Source: Ruminiclostridium sp. (GTDB lineage Bacteria; Bacillota; Clostridia; Oscillospirales; Oscillospiraceae). From it: DNA of 10,886 nt. This document shows positions 1 through 6,404 of the stretch, one piece after another. The position numbers and the translations under genes are program-made. A model generated the notes under the pieces. That model had not been told where the DNA came from. It saw only the letters and a list, made by a program, of their open reading frames with translations, and ran no database searches. Every line of letters begins with the position of its first letter. The first letter of the stretch is position 1. The stretch spans positions 1 through 10,886 of the forward strand of contig JAFZEB010000094.1 of NCBI GenBank assembly GCA_017560855.1, read 5' to 3'.

Positions 1-15
1 AGTCCTCCTTTCGGG
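1..15 (-). promoter_or_regulatory. Ribosome binding site of a further operon gene beyond the left edge
   Basis: On the minus strand this stretch contains AGGAGG (plus-strand cctcct at 4-9), 33 nt after the stop codon of the M56 protease gene. The same 15 bases occur at 2272-2286, where they are the ribosome binding site of the M56 gene itself. With the same spacing, a start codon would lie just outside the window. I infer a third gene co-transcribed with the repressor and the protease; its product cannot be seen. Confidence 0.6.
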
Positions 16-42
16 CGTGTTCGGCGGGAGCAAGCCCCCACC

Positions 43-2268
43 TTATTGGTAGAGACGGGGATATTCCGACTTGATTTCCTGCAAGTGTTCTGTGATGCGA
101 TACAGGTCGTGGGAATAGGGAATCTCGGTGAGACGGAGCAGATACATGAGTTTGTCGGCCTTGCCCTCTTCCACCTGCCAGTTGGCCAGGTAGACCCCGT
201 CCTCGCTCACATAGATGCCATAGCCTGAGGGGCGCATATGGGCCATGGGGTCTTTGGCGGTCAGATCGGGTGAGGCGGTGCGGTAAGCCGCCTGGATGTT
301 CTGCCCTGCAAGCAGATCGGCGGCAGGGTCATCGGGAGAGAGAATCGTGAAGTCCTCTGTTGGCTGATAGACCAGGGGATAGTGGGCGGAGGAACTATAG
401 GCGGTGTAGGCGTGGGCCAGGAACTCCGGGTGGAAGACCACAGAGCTGTGGTTGGGGGTCAGGTCGTTCAAGTCGTGATACCCGCCCAGGTCCGGGGCCT
501 GATAGAGGACCTCGGCCACCCCGAAGGCGGGATGATAGTGGGCCGAGGGGAACGTGTTGAAGAAGTGGTTTCCCCACAGGCAGAGGACGTTGGACCACCA
601 CATCTGCCGCTGGGCGTACAGGGCCTGGAAGTCCTTCTGGTCCAGAAGTTCGGCGATATGGGCGGTGCTGCTGCCCCAACCGTCGGGGTAGGACCAGACG
701 AACTCCGTCACATTGTAACCCAAAGCCAGGAAGACTTTGCCCCAGTAGTTGAGATACCAGTCGGTGTACTGCCGCTGCGCGTCGCTGTCAGGCTGGGTCT
801 CCAGCTCCAGGAGCAGGACGGGACCGTTCCAGCTGTCATAGAATTGGGCGGTGTAGTTCCCGGCGTAGTCCCGGATGGGCAGTTTGTCCAGAATGGTCTG
901 GCAGTCTGCCAGGGTGGTGCAGTCTCCGCTTTCCAGGGCATAGAGGGCATTGGCTTCCTCATAGCCCATCCGGTCGTGGACCTGGTTCCACCAGATGGAC
1001 CATTCTTGGACGCAGGAGAAGTTGTCGGAGACCTCCAGGGACAGGAGAGCAGAGCGATAAGTGTCCCCCTGGACCTTCACCAGCCGGGGGGCATCCGGTC
1101 CCTCCAGAATCAGGTAGTAAGTGGTGCGTCCCTTGGGGTGGGAAAGGGTCACAGTCCCGTCGGGCAAAATGGGCCGGTCACAGGGGGTGTACTGCCCCCG
1201 GTCGGTCCACCGCAGCAGACGGACCAGCTCTTTGGTCTGTGTCTCGGAGAGGGAGAGGAGCCCTTCCTCGGTAAGGATCTCCGTTTGAGAGAGGGGAACG
1301 GCTTCAAAATAGACCGTGTCACTTTGGGGATCGGCGGCCAGGAGCAGGACCAGACCCACACAGGCCAGTCCGGCCAGCAGGACCACCCAAAAGGCAGGCT
1401 GTTTGTAGTTCAGAAGGGATTCGATCCGGTGCTTGGGGTTCTCTTCGCCAAAGGCCAGGGGCACGGCGGCGGGAGGAGAGGGCCGCCAGCTCACATGAAG
1501 GAGGGCGGCGGCATAGTTGGCCGTATTCTCCCGGGTAGCGTCTTTGGTGGCGGCCTGGTCGCAGGCGGCTTCCATGTCCCGGCACAGGAGCCGGTAGGCC
1601 GCCCAGAGAATGGGGTTGAACCAGTGGAGGCACAGAGCCAGCCAGGCCAACGGCTTGGTGATGTGGTCCAGCCGGTCAATGTGTGCCTGCTCGTGGCGGA
1701 GGACATGGGGGATATCCGCTTCTTCCAGGGTCACGGGGAGATAGATGCGGGGATATCGGAAGCCGCAGACGAAGGGGGTCTGGACGGCATCGGTAAAATA
1801 GATACTATCCTGCATCCGAACAGCCTCGGCCAGGGACCGGTTCAGCCGCAGATAGGAGACCGCTGCCCACAGGACCATCCCCAGAAAACCTGCTGCCCAC
1901 AGGGGAAAGACAACCTGGGACCAGGAGAAGGTGTGCTCTGGAGCGGGGGTGGTGTCAGCCGGAGGCTGGAGGGGAGAGGCTGGGGGCTGAGGTTCGGTCT
2001 GGATGGGCTGGGAGGTTTGGGGTTCCTGGGATGTTTCCGGCAGGATGGCCTGCTGGACCAGGGTCCCCTCGGTGACATCCTGAGGAATAAGGCTCACGGG
2101 GGCCTCGAAGCTCACCGGGCAGACCATCCGGAAGAAAACAGCCAGCCACAGCAGGCAGACCAGTTTCCGGGGGACCTTGATGAGGGGCAGACGCAGGACC
2201 ATGACCACCAGGGCCGCCACGGAGGCTGTGAGGCTCATGGTGAACAATGTCTGGCAAAATTCTGTCAT
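43..2268 (-). CDS. M56 family (BlaR1/MecR1-like) membrane zinc metalloprotease receptor with atypical C-terminal domain
   Basis: Encodes 741 aa. The start at 2268 is chosen because AGGAGG lies 6 nt before it; a longer in-frame reading only translates the repressor gene in another frame. Likely membrane segments are at about 7-29, 35-51, 118-140 and 293-312, with a proline/glutamine-rich loop at 77-110 between the second and third. The protease domain has the zinc motif HEQAH (192-196) and a downstream Glu in EAACD (E233), preceded by the family signature around 165-178 (PFVCG...IYLP). In BlaR1/MecR1 systems the external domain senses a ligand and the cytosolic protease then relieves repression by BlaI. 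Here the C-terminal part (about 313-741, 430 residues) is much longer than a penicillin-binding sensor, is rich in Trp and Tyr, and lacks convincing SxxK/KTG motifs, so the signal is probably not a beta-lactam caught covalently. It lies 20 bp after the BlaI-type gene, in one operon. Confidence 0.9.
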   Translation of the reverse strand: MTEFCQTLFTMSLTASVAALVVMVLRLPLIKVPRKLVCLLWLAVFFRMVCPVSFEAPVSLIPQDVTEGTLVQQAILPETSQEPQTSQPIQTEPQPPASPLQPPADTTPAPEHTFSWSQVVFPLWAAGFLGMVLWAAVSYLRLNRSLAEAVRMQDSIYFTDAVQTPFVCGFRYPRIYLPVTLEEADIPHVLRHEQAHIDRLDHITKPLAWLALCLHWFNPILWAAYRLLCRDMEAACDQAATKDATRENTANYAAALLHVSWRPSPPAAVPLAFGEENPKHRIESLLNYKQPAFWVVLLAGLACVGLVLLLAADPQSDTVYFEAVPLSQTEILTEEGLLSLSETQTKELVRLLRWTDRGQYTPCDRPILPDGTVTLSHPKGRTTYYLILEGPDAPRLVKVQGDTYRSALLSLEVSDNFSCVQEWSIWWNQVHDRMGYEEANALYALESGDCTTLADCQTILDKLPIRDYAGNYTAQFYDSWNGPVLLLELETQPDSDAQRQYTDWYLNYWGKVFLALGYNVTEFVWSYPDGWGSSTAHIAELLDQKDFQALYAQRQMWWSNVLCLWGNHFFNTFPSAHYHPAFGVAEVLYQAPDLGGYHDLNDLTPNHSSVVFHPEFLAHAYTAYSSSAHYPLVYQPTEDFTILSPDDPAADLLAGQNIQAAYRTASPDLTAKDPMAHMRPSGYGIYVSEDGVYLANWQVEEGKADKLMYLLRLTEIPYSHDLYRITEHLQEIKSEYPRLYQ

Positions 2269-2288
2269 GGGAGTCCTCCTTTCGGGGG

Positions 2289-2657
2289 TCATCGGTGGTT
2301 GCGGTAGTCCTCCAGCATCTTTTCGATTTCGGCGGCGTCCTGGTCGCTGACCGACCCGGCCTTCAGAAAGGTTGCCATGAAGTTGGGCAGGGAGCCTCCG
2401 AAGGACCGCTGGAGGACCTCCTGGCCGTCGGCCTGCTGAACGGCGGACTGGTCCACCAGGGCGGTGACCACGGCGGCCTCGTTCTTCAGGCAGCCCTTGT
2501 CGCACAGCCGCTTGATGACGGTGTAGGTGGTGGTCCGCTTCCAGCCCAGGTTGGCCTCGGCCAGCTTGCACAGTTGGGCGGAGGGGACAGGCTCGGCCTG
2601 CCACACCAGTTCCATGAGCCGGTGGTCGGCCAGGGTGAGGGAGAGATTGGGTTTCAT
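2289..2657 (-). CDS. BlaI/MecI/CopY family transcriptional repressor
   Basis: Encodes 122 aa, the usual size for this family. The start at 2657 follows AGGAGG by 7 nt; an upstream TTG in frame would sit on top of the promoter/operator and is rejected. The N-terminal half is a winged helix: helices at about 9-20 and 26-36, and the recognition helix with the family pattern W39-K-R-T-T-T-Y-T-V-I-K-R-L followed by KGCL. The C-terminal half (about 63-120) should be the dimerisation part that is cleaved or released after signalling in known systems. It probably represses its own operon through the palindromes at 2684-2711 and is controlled by the M56 protease encoded 20 bp downstream. The inducing signal is unknown; resistance to beta-lactams is one possibility but nothing here proves it. 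Confidence 0.92.
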   Translation of the reverse strand: MKPNLSLTLADHRLMELVWQAEPVPSAQLCKLAEANLGWKRTTTYTVIKRLCDKGCLKNEAAVVTALVDQSAVQQADGQEVLQRSFGGSLPNFMATFLKAGSVSDQDAAEIEKMLEDYRNHR

Positions 2658-2682
2658 ATAGACTCCTCCTTTGTCGAAGGTT

Positions 2683-2711
2683 TTAGACAAGTCTAGTCTA
2701 ATGCTTTAGAC
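2683..2711. promoter_or_regulatory. Operator: two adjacent palindromes of GTCTA(A) half-sites
   Basis: Two inverted repeats lie side by side. One is TAGAC-aa-GTCTA at 2684-2695. The other is GTCTAA-tgct-TTAGAC at 2696-2711. Together they give four half-sites that cover the -10 element, the probable start point and most of the spacer. Auto-repression by the BlaI-type protein is the natural inference. The half-site differs from the TACA/TGTA type known from several BlaI and CopY operators. Confidence 0.65.
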
Positions 2712-2723
2712 AGCTTTTGTCAA
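2695..2723 (-). promoter_or_regulatory. Promoter of the repressor-protease operon
   Basis: Read on the minus strand, TTGACA (2718-2723) matches the -35 consensus perfectly. It is followed by a 17-bp spacer and TAGACT (2695-2700), a 4 of 6 match to the -10. Transcription would start near 2688, giving a leader of about 30 nt that contains the ribosome binding site. The -10 and the spacer lie inside the operator palindromes, so repressor binding would block polymerase. Confidence 0.75.
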
Positions 2724-2732
2724 GGGATTTTC

Positions 2733-2777
2733 GGTATAAAAAAGATGGATGCCATCGGCATCCATCTTTTTTATACC
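2733..2777 (-). terminator. Intrinsic terminator of the RlmI-like gene
   Basis: A perfect 21-bp inverted repeat (2733-2753 and 2757-2777) with a 3-nt loop. On the minus strand the GC-rich core GATGGATGCC/GGCATCCATC is followed by six T residues, which suits an intrinsic terminator. The stop codon of the methyltransferase gene (2771-2773) lies inside the stem. The repressor promoter begins only 10 bp further on, so the hairpin separates two units on the same strand. Confidence 0.88.
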
Positions 2778-3991
2778 ACCTGGAACAGGTAGAACTTCAG
2801 ATATTCGGTTTCGGGGACCCCCCAGAGAATGGGGTGGTCGGGGGACTGACGGCGGTCCTCGATCTGGCGCAGGCTCACGGCGGCATCAGCGGCGGCCTCC
2901 CGGAGCATCTGGCAGAAGAGGGGAGCGGTCATGAAGTGAGAGCAGGAGCAGGTGGCCAAATAACCGCCCCGGGGCAGGAGTTTCATGGCCTTCAGGTTGA
3001 TCTCCTTATAGCCCCGGAAGGCGTTCTTCACGGTGGCCCCGCTCTTGGTGAAGGCGGGGGGATCCAGGATGATGTAGTCGTAGGGGGACTTCTTCTCCTT
3101 GGCCATGTCGGTGAGCAGGTCGAAGACGTCGGCTTGGATGGCGTCCATGTTGGTCAGGCCGTTCAGCTCTGCGTTCCGGCGGGTGAGTTCCACCGCATCC
3201 TTGGAGATGTCCACGGCGGTGACATGCTCGGCCCCGGCCATGGCGCAGTTCATGGCGAAGGCGCCGGTGTGGGTGAAGCAGTCCAGCACCCGCTTGCCGG
3301 GGGCCAGAGCGGCGGCGGCTCGACGGTTGTACTTCTGGTCCAGGAAGAAGCCGGTCTTCTGGCCGTTGATGTAGTCCACGTCGTACTTGATGTTGTTCTC
3401 GGTGATGATCACGTGGCCGTCCAGATCGGTGGCCAGACCGGGCAGGTCGTAGAAGCCCTTCTCCTGGGGAATGCCCTCCTTGGCCCGCAGGGCGGCCTCG
3501 TTGCGCTCGTAGAGGGCCCGGACTTTGACCCCGTAGCCTGCCAGCAGGTCCACCAGATGGGGGTAGAGGATGTGCTTGACCTTCTCCATGCCCATGGAGA
3601 GGACCTCCGTGACCAGAATGTCCCCGAAAAGGTCCACGGTGAGACCGGGGAAGAAGTCGGCCTCGCCGAAAATCAGGCGGGAGGTGGAGAAGTCGGGGCC
3701 CATGACGGTGCGGCGGTACTCCAAGGCGTGCTGGAGGCGGCGGCGCCAGAAGGCCTCGTCAAAGCGGTCGTTGGTGTTCCGGGAGATGAGACGGACCCGG
3801 ATTTTGGAGTTGTCGTTGATGAAGCCTGCGCCCATCCAGCGGCCCTTCTGGGTGACCACATCCACGATGTCGCCGTTCTGATAGGGGGCGTCGGGGCCGG
3901 TGGTCTCTGCACCGTAGACCCAAGGGTGACCCGCCCGGAGGGAACGGGCGGCTTTTTCATTGACTGTGATAACGGGATAAGGACGTGCCAT
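2771..3991 (-). CDS. rlmI: RlmI-like class I SAM-dependent 23S rRNA (cytosine-C5) methyltransferase
   Basis: Encodes 406 aa, close to the roughly 400 aa of E. coli RlmI, which makes m5C1962 in 23S rRNA. An N-terminal PUA-type RNA-binding domain spans about 6-75. It is followed by a linker domain and a Rossmann methyltransferase domain. Visible motifs are GQKTGFFLDQ at 210-219, the SAM-binding motif VLDCFTHTGAF at 235-245, the acidic strand end D261, DPPAF at 310-314, and CSCS at 348-351 carrying the likely catalytic cysteine (C350). The end DHPI...YLK also matches the family. The start at 3991 follows AGGAGG by 8 nt. It is transcribed alone, ending in the hairpin at 2733-2777. The fold and family are clear; the exact target base is inferred from the family. 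Confidence 0.92.
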   Translation of the reverse strand: MARPYPVITVNEKAARSLRAGHPWVYGAETTGPDAPYQNGDIVDVVTQKGRWMGAGFINDNSKIRVRLISRNTNDRFDEAFWRRRLQHALEYRRTVMGPDFSTSRLIFGEADFFPGLTVDLFGDILVTEVLSMGMEKVKHILYPHLVDLLAGYGVKVRALYERNEAALRAKEGIPQEKGFYDLPGLATDLDGHVIITENNIKYDVDYINGQKTGFFLDQKYNRRAAAALAPGKRVLDCFTHTGAFAMNCAMAGAEHVTAVDISKDAVELTRRNAELNGLTNMDAIQADVFDLLTDMAKEKKSPYDYIILDPPAFTKSGATVKNAFRGYKEINLKAMKLLPRGGYLATCSCSHFMTAPLFCQMLREAAADAAVSLRQIEDRRQSPDHPILWGVPETEYLKFYLFQVV

Positions 3992-4011
3992 GGCAAGGCC
4001 CTCCTTTATAT

Positions 4012-4017
4012 ATTATA
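4012..4017 (-). promoter_or_regulatory. Possible -10 element for the RlmI-like gene
   Basis: On the minus strand TATAAT matches the -10 consensus exactly, within an AT-rich patch just upstream of the ribosome binding site (4000-4005). No good -35 is seen 17 bp upstream (TGTGCT), and the implied leader would be only about 14 nt. This is therefore a tentative call. Confidence 0.35.
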
Positions 4018-4083
4018 TAGAATGGAGATAGTGTAGCACATGGGGGCCATAGGTGCAAGTCTCTGGCCTTTTGGAAGGAATCG

Positions 4084-4092
4084 TGTTACAAT
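4084..4092 (+). promoter_or_regulatory. Candidate extended -10 promoter for the HAD phosphatase gene
   Basis: TGT followed by TACAAT (4087-4092) forms an extended -10 element 40 bp before the start codon. No convincing -35 is visible. It lies in the 140-bp spacer between the divergent methyltransferase and phosphatase genes. Confidence 0.45.
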
Positions 4093-4131
4093 AGGAAAAA
4101 TAATGAAACCCAAGAACAAGGAGGAGCCGCC

Positions 4132-4968
4132 ATGGCGAACAAGATCAAGCTCATTGCCCTGGACCTGGATGCCACCCTGCTGGACAGCCAGAAGAAGATC
4201 TCTCCCCGGAACCTGGCCGCCCTGGAGCGGGCCCGACAGATGGGCGTCCTTATGGTGCCGGTCACCGGCCGTCCCGCCCAAGGGCTGCCCCAGGCAGTGC
4301 TGGACCTGCCCGGTCTGCGGTATGCGGTGACCTCCAACGGGGCCACCATCCGGGACTGGGTGGAGGACCGGTTCCTGCTGGAAAAGCACCTGACCCCGAA
4401 AAAGAGTCTGGATATCCTGGATGCCTGCTGGCATTACGACATGATTCGGGAGGTCTTCCGGGAGGGCGTGGGCTACCTGACCCAGGCCGACTATGAAATT
4501 TTACGGGACCGCTACCTGGGGACCCCCATGTGGGAATACGTCATGGGGACCCGCCAGGTCCTGCCCGGTTCTCTGGAGGACTTCCTCCGGGAGGATGACC
4601 GGCCGGTGGAGGAGCTCTTCTTCCTGACCGACAGCCCGGAGAGCAAGGAAGCCCTGCGCAAGCACCTGTCTGCCCTGCCCGACATTGGCTTTGCCGACCC
4701 CTTCCCCAACGATCTGGAGGTCATGGCCGGGGGCATCGACAAGGGAGAGGCCTTCCTGTGGCTGCTGGACTACCTGGGCATTGACCCGGCGGAGACCATC
4801 GCCATGGGAGATGGGGGCAGCGATATTCCCCTCCTCCGGGCGGCGGGCATCGGCATCGCCATGGACAATGCCCTGGACTATGTGAAGGCGGCAGCCGACC
4901 ATGTGACGGCTTCCTGTGACGAGGACGGCGTGGCCCTGGCCCTGGAGAAGTACCTGTTTGCAGAATAA
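4132..4968 (+). CDS. Cof-type HAD-superfamily sugar-phosphate/cofactor phosphatase
   Basis: Encodes 278 aa, typical of the Cof/YidA (IIB cap) group of haloacid dehalogenase-fold phosphatases. These hydrolyse small phosphorylated metabolites in the cytosol. Motif I is DLDATLLD with the nucleophile D11 and acid/base D13, motif II is VTGR (T45), motif III is K204 in GIDKGEAF, and motif IV is GDGGSD with D227 and D231. The cap domain lies between motifs II and III. Two positions differ from the common consensus, Ala for Gly in motif I (A14) and Ser for Asn in motif IV (S230), but all catalytic acids remain. The start at 4132 follows AAGGAGGAG (4118-4126). It stands alone and ends at a terminator shared with the convergent kinase gene. 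The substrate cannot be predicted from sequence; these enzymes are often promiscuous. Confidence 0.92.
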   Translation: MANKIKLIALDLDATLLDSQKKISPRNLAALERARQMGVLMVPVTGRPAQGLPQAVLDLPGLRYAVTSNGATIRDWVEDRFLLEKHLTPKKSLDILDACWHYDMIREVFREGVGYLTQADYEILRDRYLGTPMWEYVMGTRQVLPGSLEDFLREDDRPVEELFFLTDSPESKEALRKHLSALPDIGFADPFPNDLEVMAGGIDKGEAFLWLLDYLGIDPAETIAMGDGGSDIPLLRAAGIGIAMDNALDYVKAAADHVTASCDEDGVALALEKYLFAE

Positions 4969-4971
4969 CGC

Positions 4972-5005
4972 AGAAAACCCGGAACCATACGGTTCCGGGT
5001 TTTCT
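4972..5005. terminator. Bidirectional intrinsic terminator between convergent genes
   Basis: A perfect 15-bp inverted repeat (4972-4986 and 4991-5005) with loop ATAC and a GC-rich centre (CCCGGAACC). It is flanked by A residues on the left and T residues on the right, so it has a T tract on either strand. It lies 3 bp after the stop of the phosphatase gene and 30 bp past the stop of the minus-strand kinase gene, and probably ends both transcripts. Confidence 0.88.
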
Positions 5006-5035
5006 TGTTGGTAGGAAGAATGAGAGAAAGATGTA

Positions 5036-5875
5036 TTATCTGCCCAGGCTGTGGACCAGCATGGGGATAGCAGCTTCAAAGGAGACACCGTACCAGCGGG
5101 CCTCGGGATCCTTGGCGGTCTCTTTCATGCACTCCAGGGTATAGTCAACGGCGATCTTCAGTGCGCCTTCCAGATCCTTGCCGTTCATCAGAGCGCCCAC
5201 GCAGGTGGAAGCCCAGACGTCGCCGGTGCCGTGGAACTGGGTGGGGAGCTTCTCGTTGAAGTAGCTGGAGTAGGTGTCGGTGACGGAATCATAAGCCATA
5301 GCACCGATCTTGTCGGCCTCGAAGGAGACGCCGGTGAGGATGGCCACCTTGCAGCCCAGGCCGGTCAGGTCCTTGAGCATCTTCTTGATGTAGGCCTCGT
5401 CGTAGTTATCGCCCACATACTCCACGCCCAGCATGAAGGATGCCTCGGTCAGGTTGGGGACGATGACGTCTGCCTTGCCGCAGAGCTTGCCCATCTCCAG
5501 GGCGAACTCGGGGGTGAAGCCGGGATACATGACGCCGTGGTCGGCCATGGCGGGGTCGCAGTAGATCAGGGTGTTCTCACCGCGGAAGTCGTCAAAGAAC
5601 TTGCCCACCAGCTGGATCTGCTCGAAGGAGCCCAGGTAGCCGGTGTAGACAGCATCGAAGGTGATGCCTTCCTTCTTCCAGTGCTCAGCGATGGGGGTGA
5701 CCTCCTGGGTCAGGTCGTGGAAGGTGAAACCCTTGAAACCAGCGGTGTGGGTGGACAGAACGGCAGTGGGGATGACGCCGCACTCCACGCCCATGGCGGA
5801 AATGATGGGCAGAGCCACGGTCAGGGAACACTTGCCCACACAGGAAATATCTTGAATCGAAACGATACGCTTCAT
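5036..5875 (-). CDS. pdxY: Pyridoxal/pyridoxamine kinase (PfkB/ribokinase superfamily)
   Basis: Encodes 279 aa. It phosphorylates pyridoxal, pyridoxamine or pyridoxine with ATP in the cytosol, the salvage route to pyridoxal 5'-phosphate. Support comes from the N-terminal strand and glycine turn (ISCVGKCSL, 10-18), the STHTAGF segment (41-47), CDPAMADHG (106-114), the nucleotide-binding VPNLTEA (139-145), and the phosphate-binding and catalytic GTGD (216-219, D219 the likely base). The start at 5875 is set by AGGAGG 8 nt upstream; an earlier in-frame ATG overlaps that site. No other vitamin B6 genes are in view. Upstream DNA is unusually hairpin-rich (5996-6404), so a structured leader is possible. 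The family is firm; the choice among pdxY, pdxK and related names is by convention. Confidence 0.9.
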   Translation of the reverse strand: MKRIVSIQDISCVGKCSLTVALPIISAMGVECGVIPTAVLSTHTAGFKGFTFHDLTQEVTPIAEHWKKEGITFDAVYTGYLGSFEQIQLVGKFFDDFRGENTLIYCDPAMADHGVMYPGFTPEFALEMGKLCGKADVIVPNLTEASFMLGVEYVGDNYDEAYIKKMLKDLTGLGCKVAILTGVSFEADKIGAMAYDSVTDTYSSYFNEKLPTQFHGTGDVWASTCVGALMNGKDLEGALKIAVDYTLECMKETAKDPEARWYGVSFEAAIPMLVHSLGR

Positions 5876-5938
5876 AAAAATTGCCTCCTTACTCATATGA
5901 AACCGACAGCGATTCTGTCGATGGATATAAGATACCAT

Positions 5939-5991
5939 AAATCTGGCATGGAGAATATGGCCAATCCTGTTTTATTTGACATGCCAGATTT
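5939..5991. repeat. 11-bp inverted repeat upstream of the kinase gene
   Basis: The arms AAATCTGGCAT (5939-5949) and ATGCCAGATTT (5981-5991) are perfectly complementary around a 31-bp centre. They sit 64-116 bp upstream of the kinase start, where a promoter would be expected. It could be a paired operator or an RNA stem. A smaller stem, CGACAG/CTGTCG (5904-5920), lies between it and the gene. Confidence 0.5.
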
Positions 5992-5995
5992 TAAG

Positions 5996-6404
5996 TTTGT
6001 CAAAAAGCAAGCTTTTTGACAAAGGGGTTTGCACCCCTCTGCGTGCGCCCTTCGGGCACACTGGAGGGGCGAGAAGTGTTTTCCGGCACGCACATGTCGC
6101 GCCGGAAAACTTATTTGATTGTCTTTCGCCGTTGCGACGGCGAAACTCTACGAGGCGTTGAGATGGCTTCGCAGAATTTCGCCCTCCGCAGAGGGGGAAA
6201 CAAAATGAAGTATGTTTTTTTGCCGGCTTTGCCGGTGAAAAAACTCTTCTCGGGCTGCGCTGTGCCTGAAAGGCGCGGCAGCAGCCCGTAAACTTCAACT
6301 TTATGGAGCGGCATCCAAAGGCTGCGATGTGACAAACCATACGAGCCGCTCCATAAAGTCTAAAACCACAAAAGCCTTCCGGTTTCCCGGAAGGCTTTTG
6401 TGGT
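5996..6404. repeat. Chain of consecutive hairpins, possible dispersed repeat element
   Basis: This 409-bp non-coding stretch is built almost wholly from inverted repeats lying end to end. Perfect or near-perfect stems are at 5996-6023 (13 bp), 6023-6038 (6 bp), 6043-6061 (8 bp, one mismatch), 6078-6110 (10 bp), 6124-6145 (9 bp), 6151-6171 (6 bp, one wobble), 6177-6200 (10 bp, one mismatch), 6215-6243 (about 12 bp with two wobbles), 6251-6288 (about 17 bp with a bulge), 6298-6359 (15 bp around a 32-nt loop) and 6365-6404 (18 bp). Short open frames crossing it look like translated palindromes with no ribosome binding site. It may be a composite intergenic repeat, a non-coding RNA, or a long folded leader of the kinase gene. 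No transposase or target-site duplication was seen. Confidence 0.7.
6365..6404. terminator. Strong 18-bp terminator-like hairpin
   Basis: A perfect 18-bp stem (6365-6382 and 6387-6404) with a 4-nt loop. Its GC-rich core GCCTTCCGG is flanked by AAAA on one side and TTTT on the other, inside the stem, and a further AAAA (plus strand, 6362-6365) gives a minus-strand T tract. On the minus strand it would end the candidate small RNA upstream. It also forms the right end of the hairpin chain. Confidence 0.65.

Noticed and set aside
1132..1143. SxxK string (SHPK) in the M56 C-terminal domain as a penicillin-binding serine
   Set aside because: It lies in a strand-like segment, with no partner SxN or KTG motif at suitable distance.
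382..2307. Long plus-strand open frame antisense to the M56 gene
   Set aside because: It is a GC-driven shadow of a well-supported gene, with no domain and Gly/Val/Gln-rich composition.
2269..2604. Longer 853-residue reading of the M56 gene starting at 2604
   Set aside because: The extra residues are an Arg/Gly/Pro-rich out-of-frame translation of the repressor gene. A proper AGGAGG site and ATG sit at 2268.
2717..4036. Long plus-strand open frame antisense to the methyltransferase
   Set aside because: It has low-complexity Gly/Val/His composition and no ribosome binding site, and it covers a clear RlmI-like gene and its terminator.
5051..6019. Plus-strand open frame antisense to the vitamin B6 kinase
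   Set aside because: It is a shadow of the kinase gene, with composition typical of antisense translation.
5996..6404. CRISPR array
   Set aside because: The palindromes differ from each other in sequence and spacing; there is no repeated unit and no cas gene.
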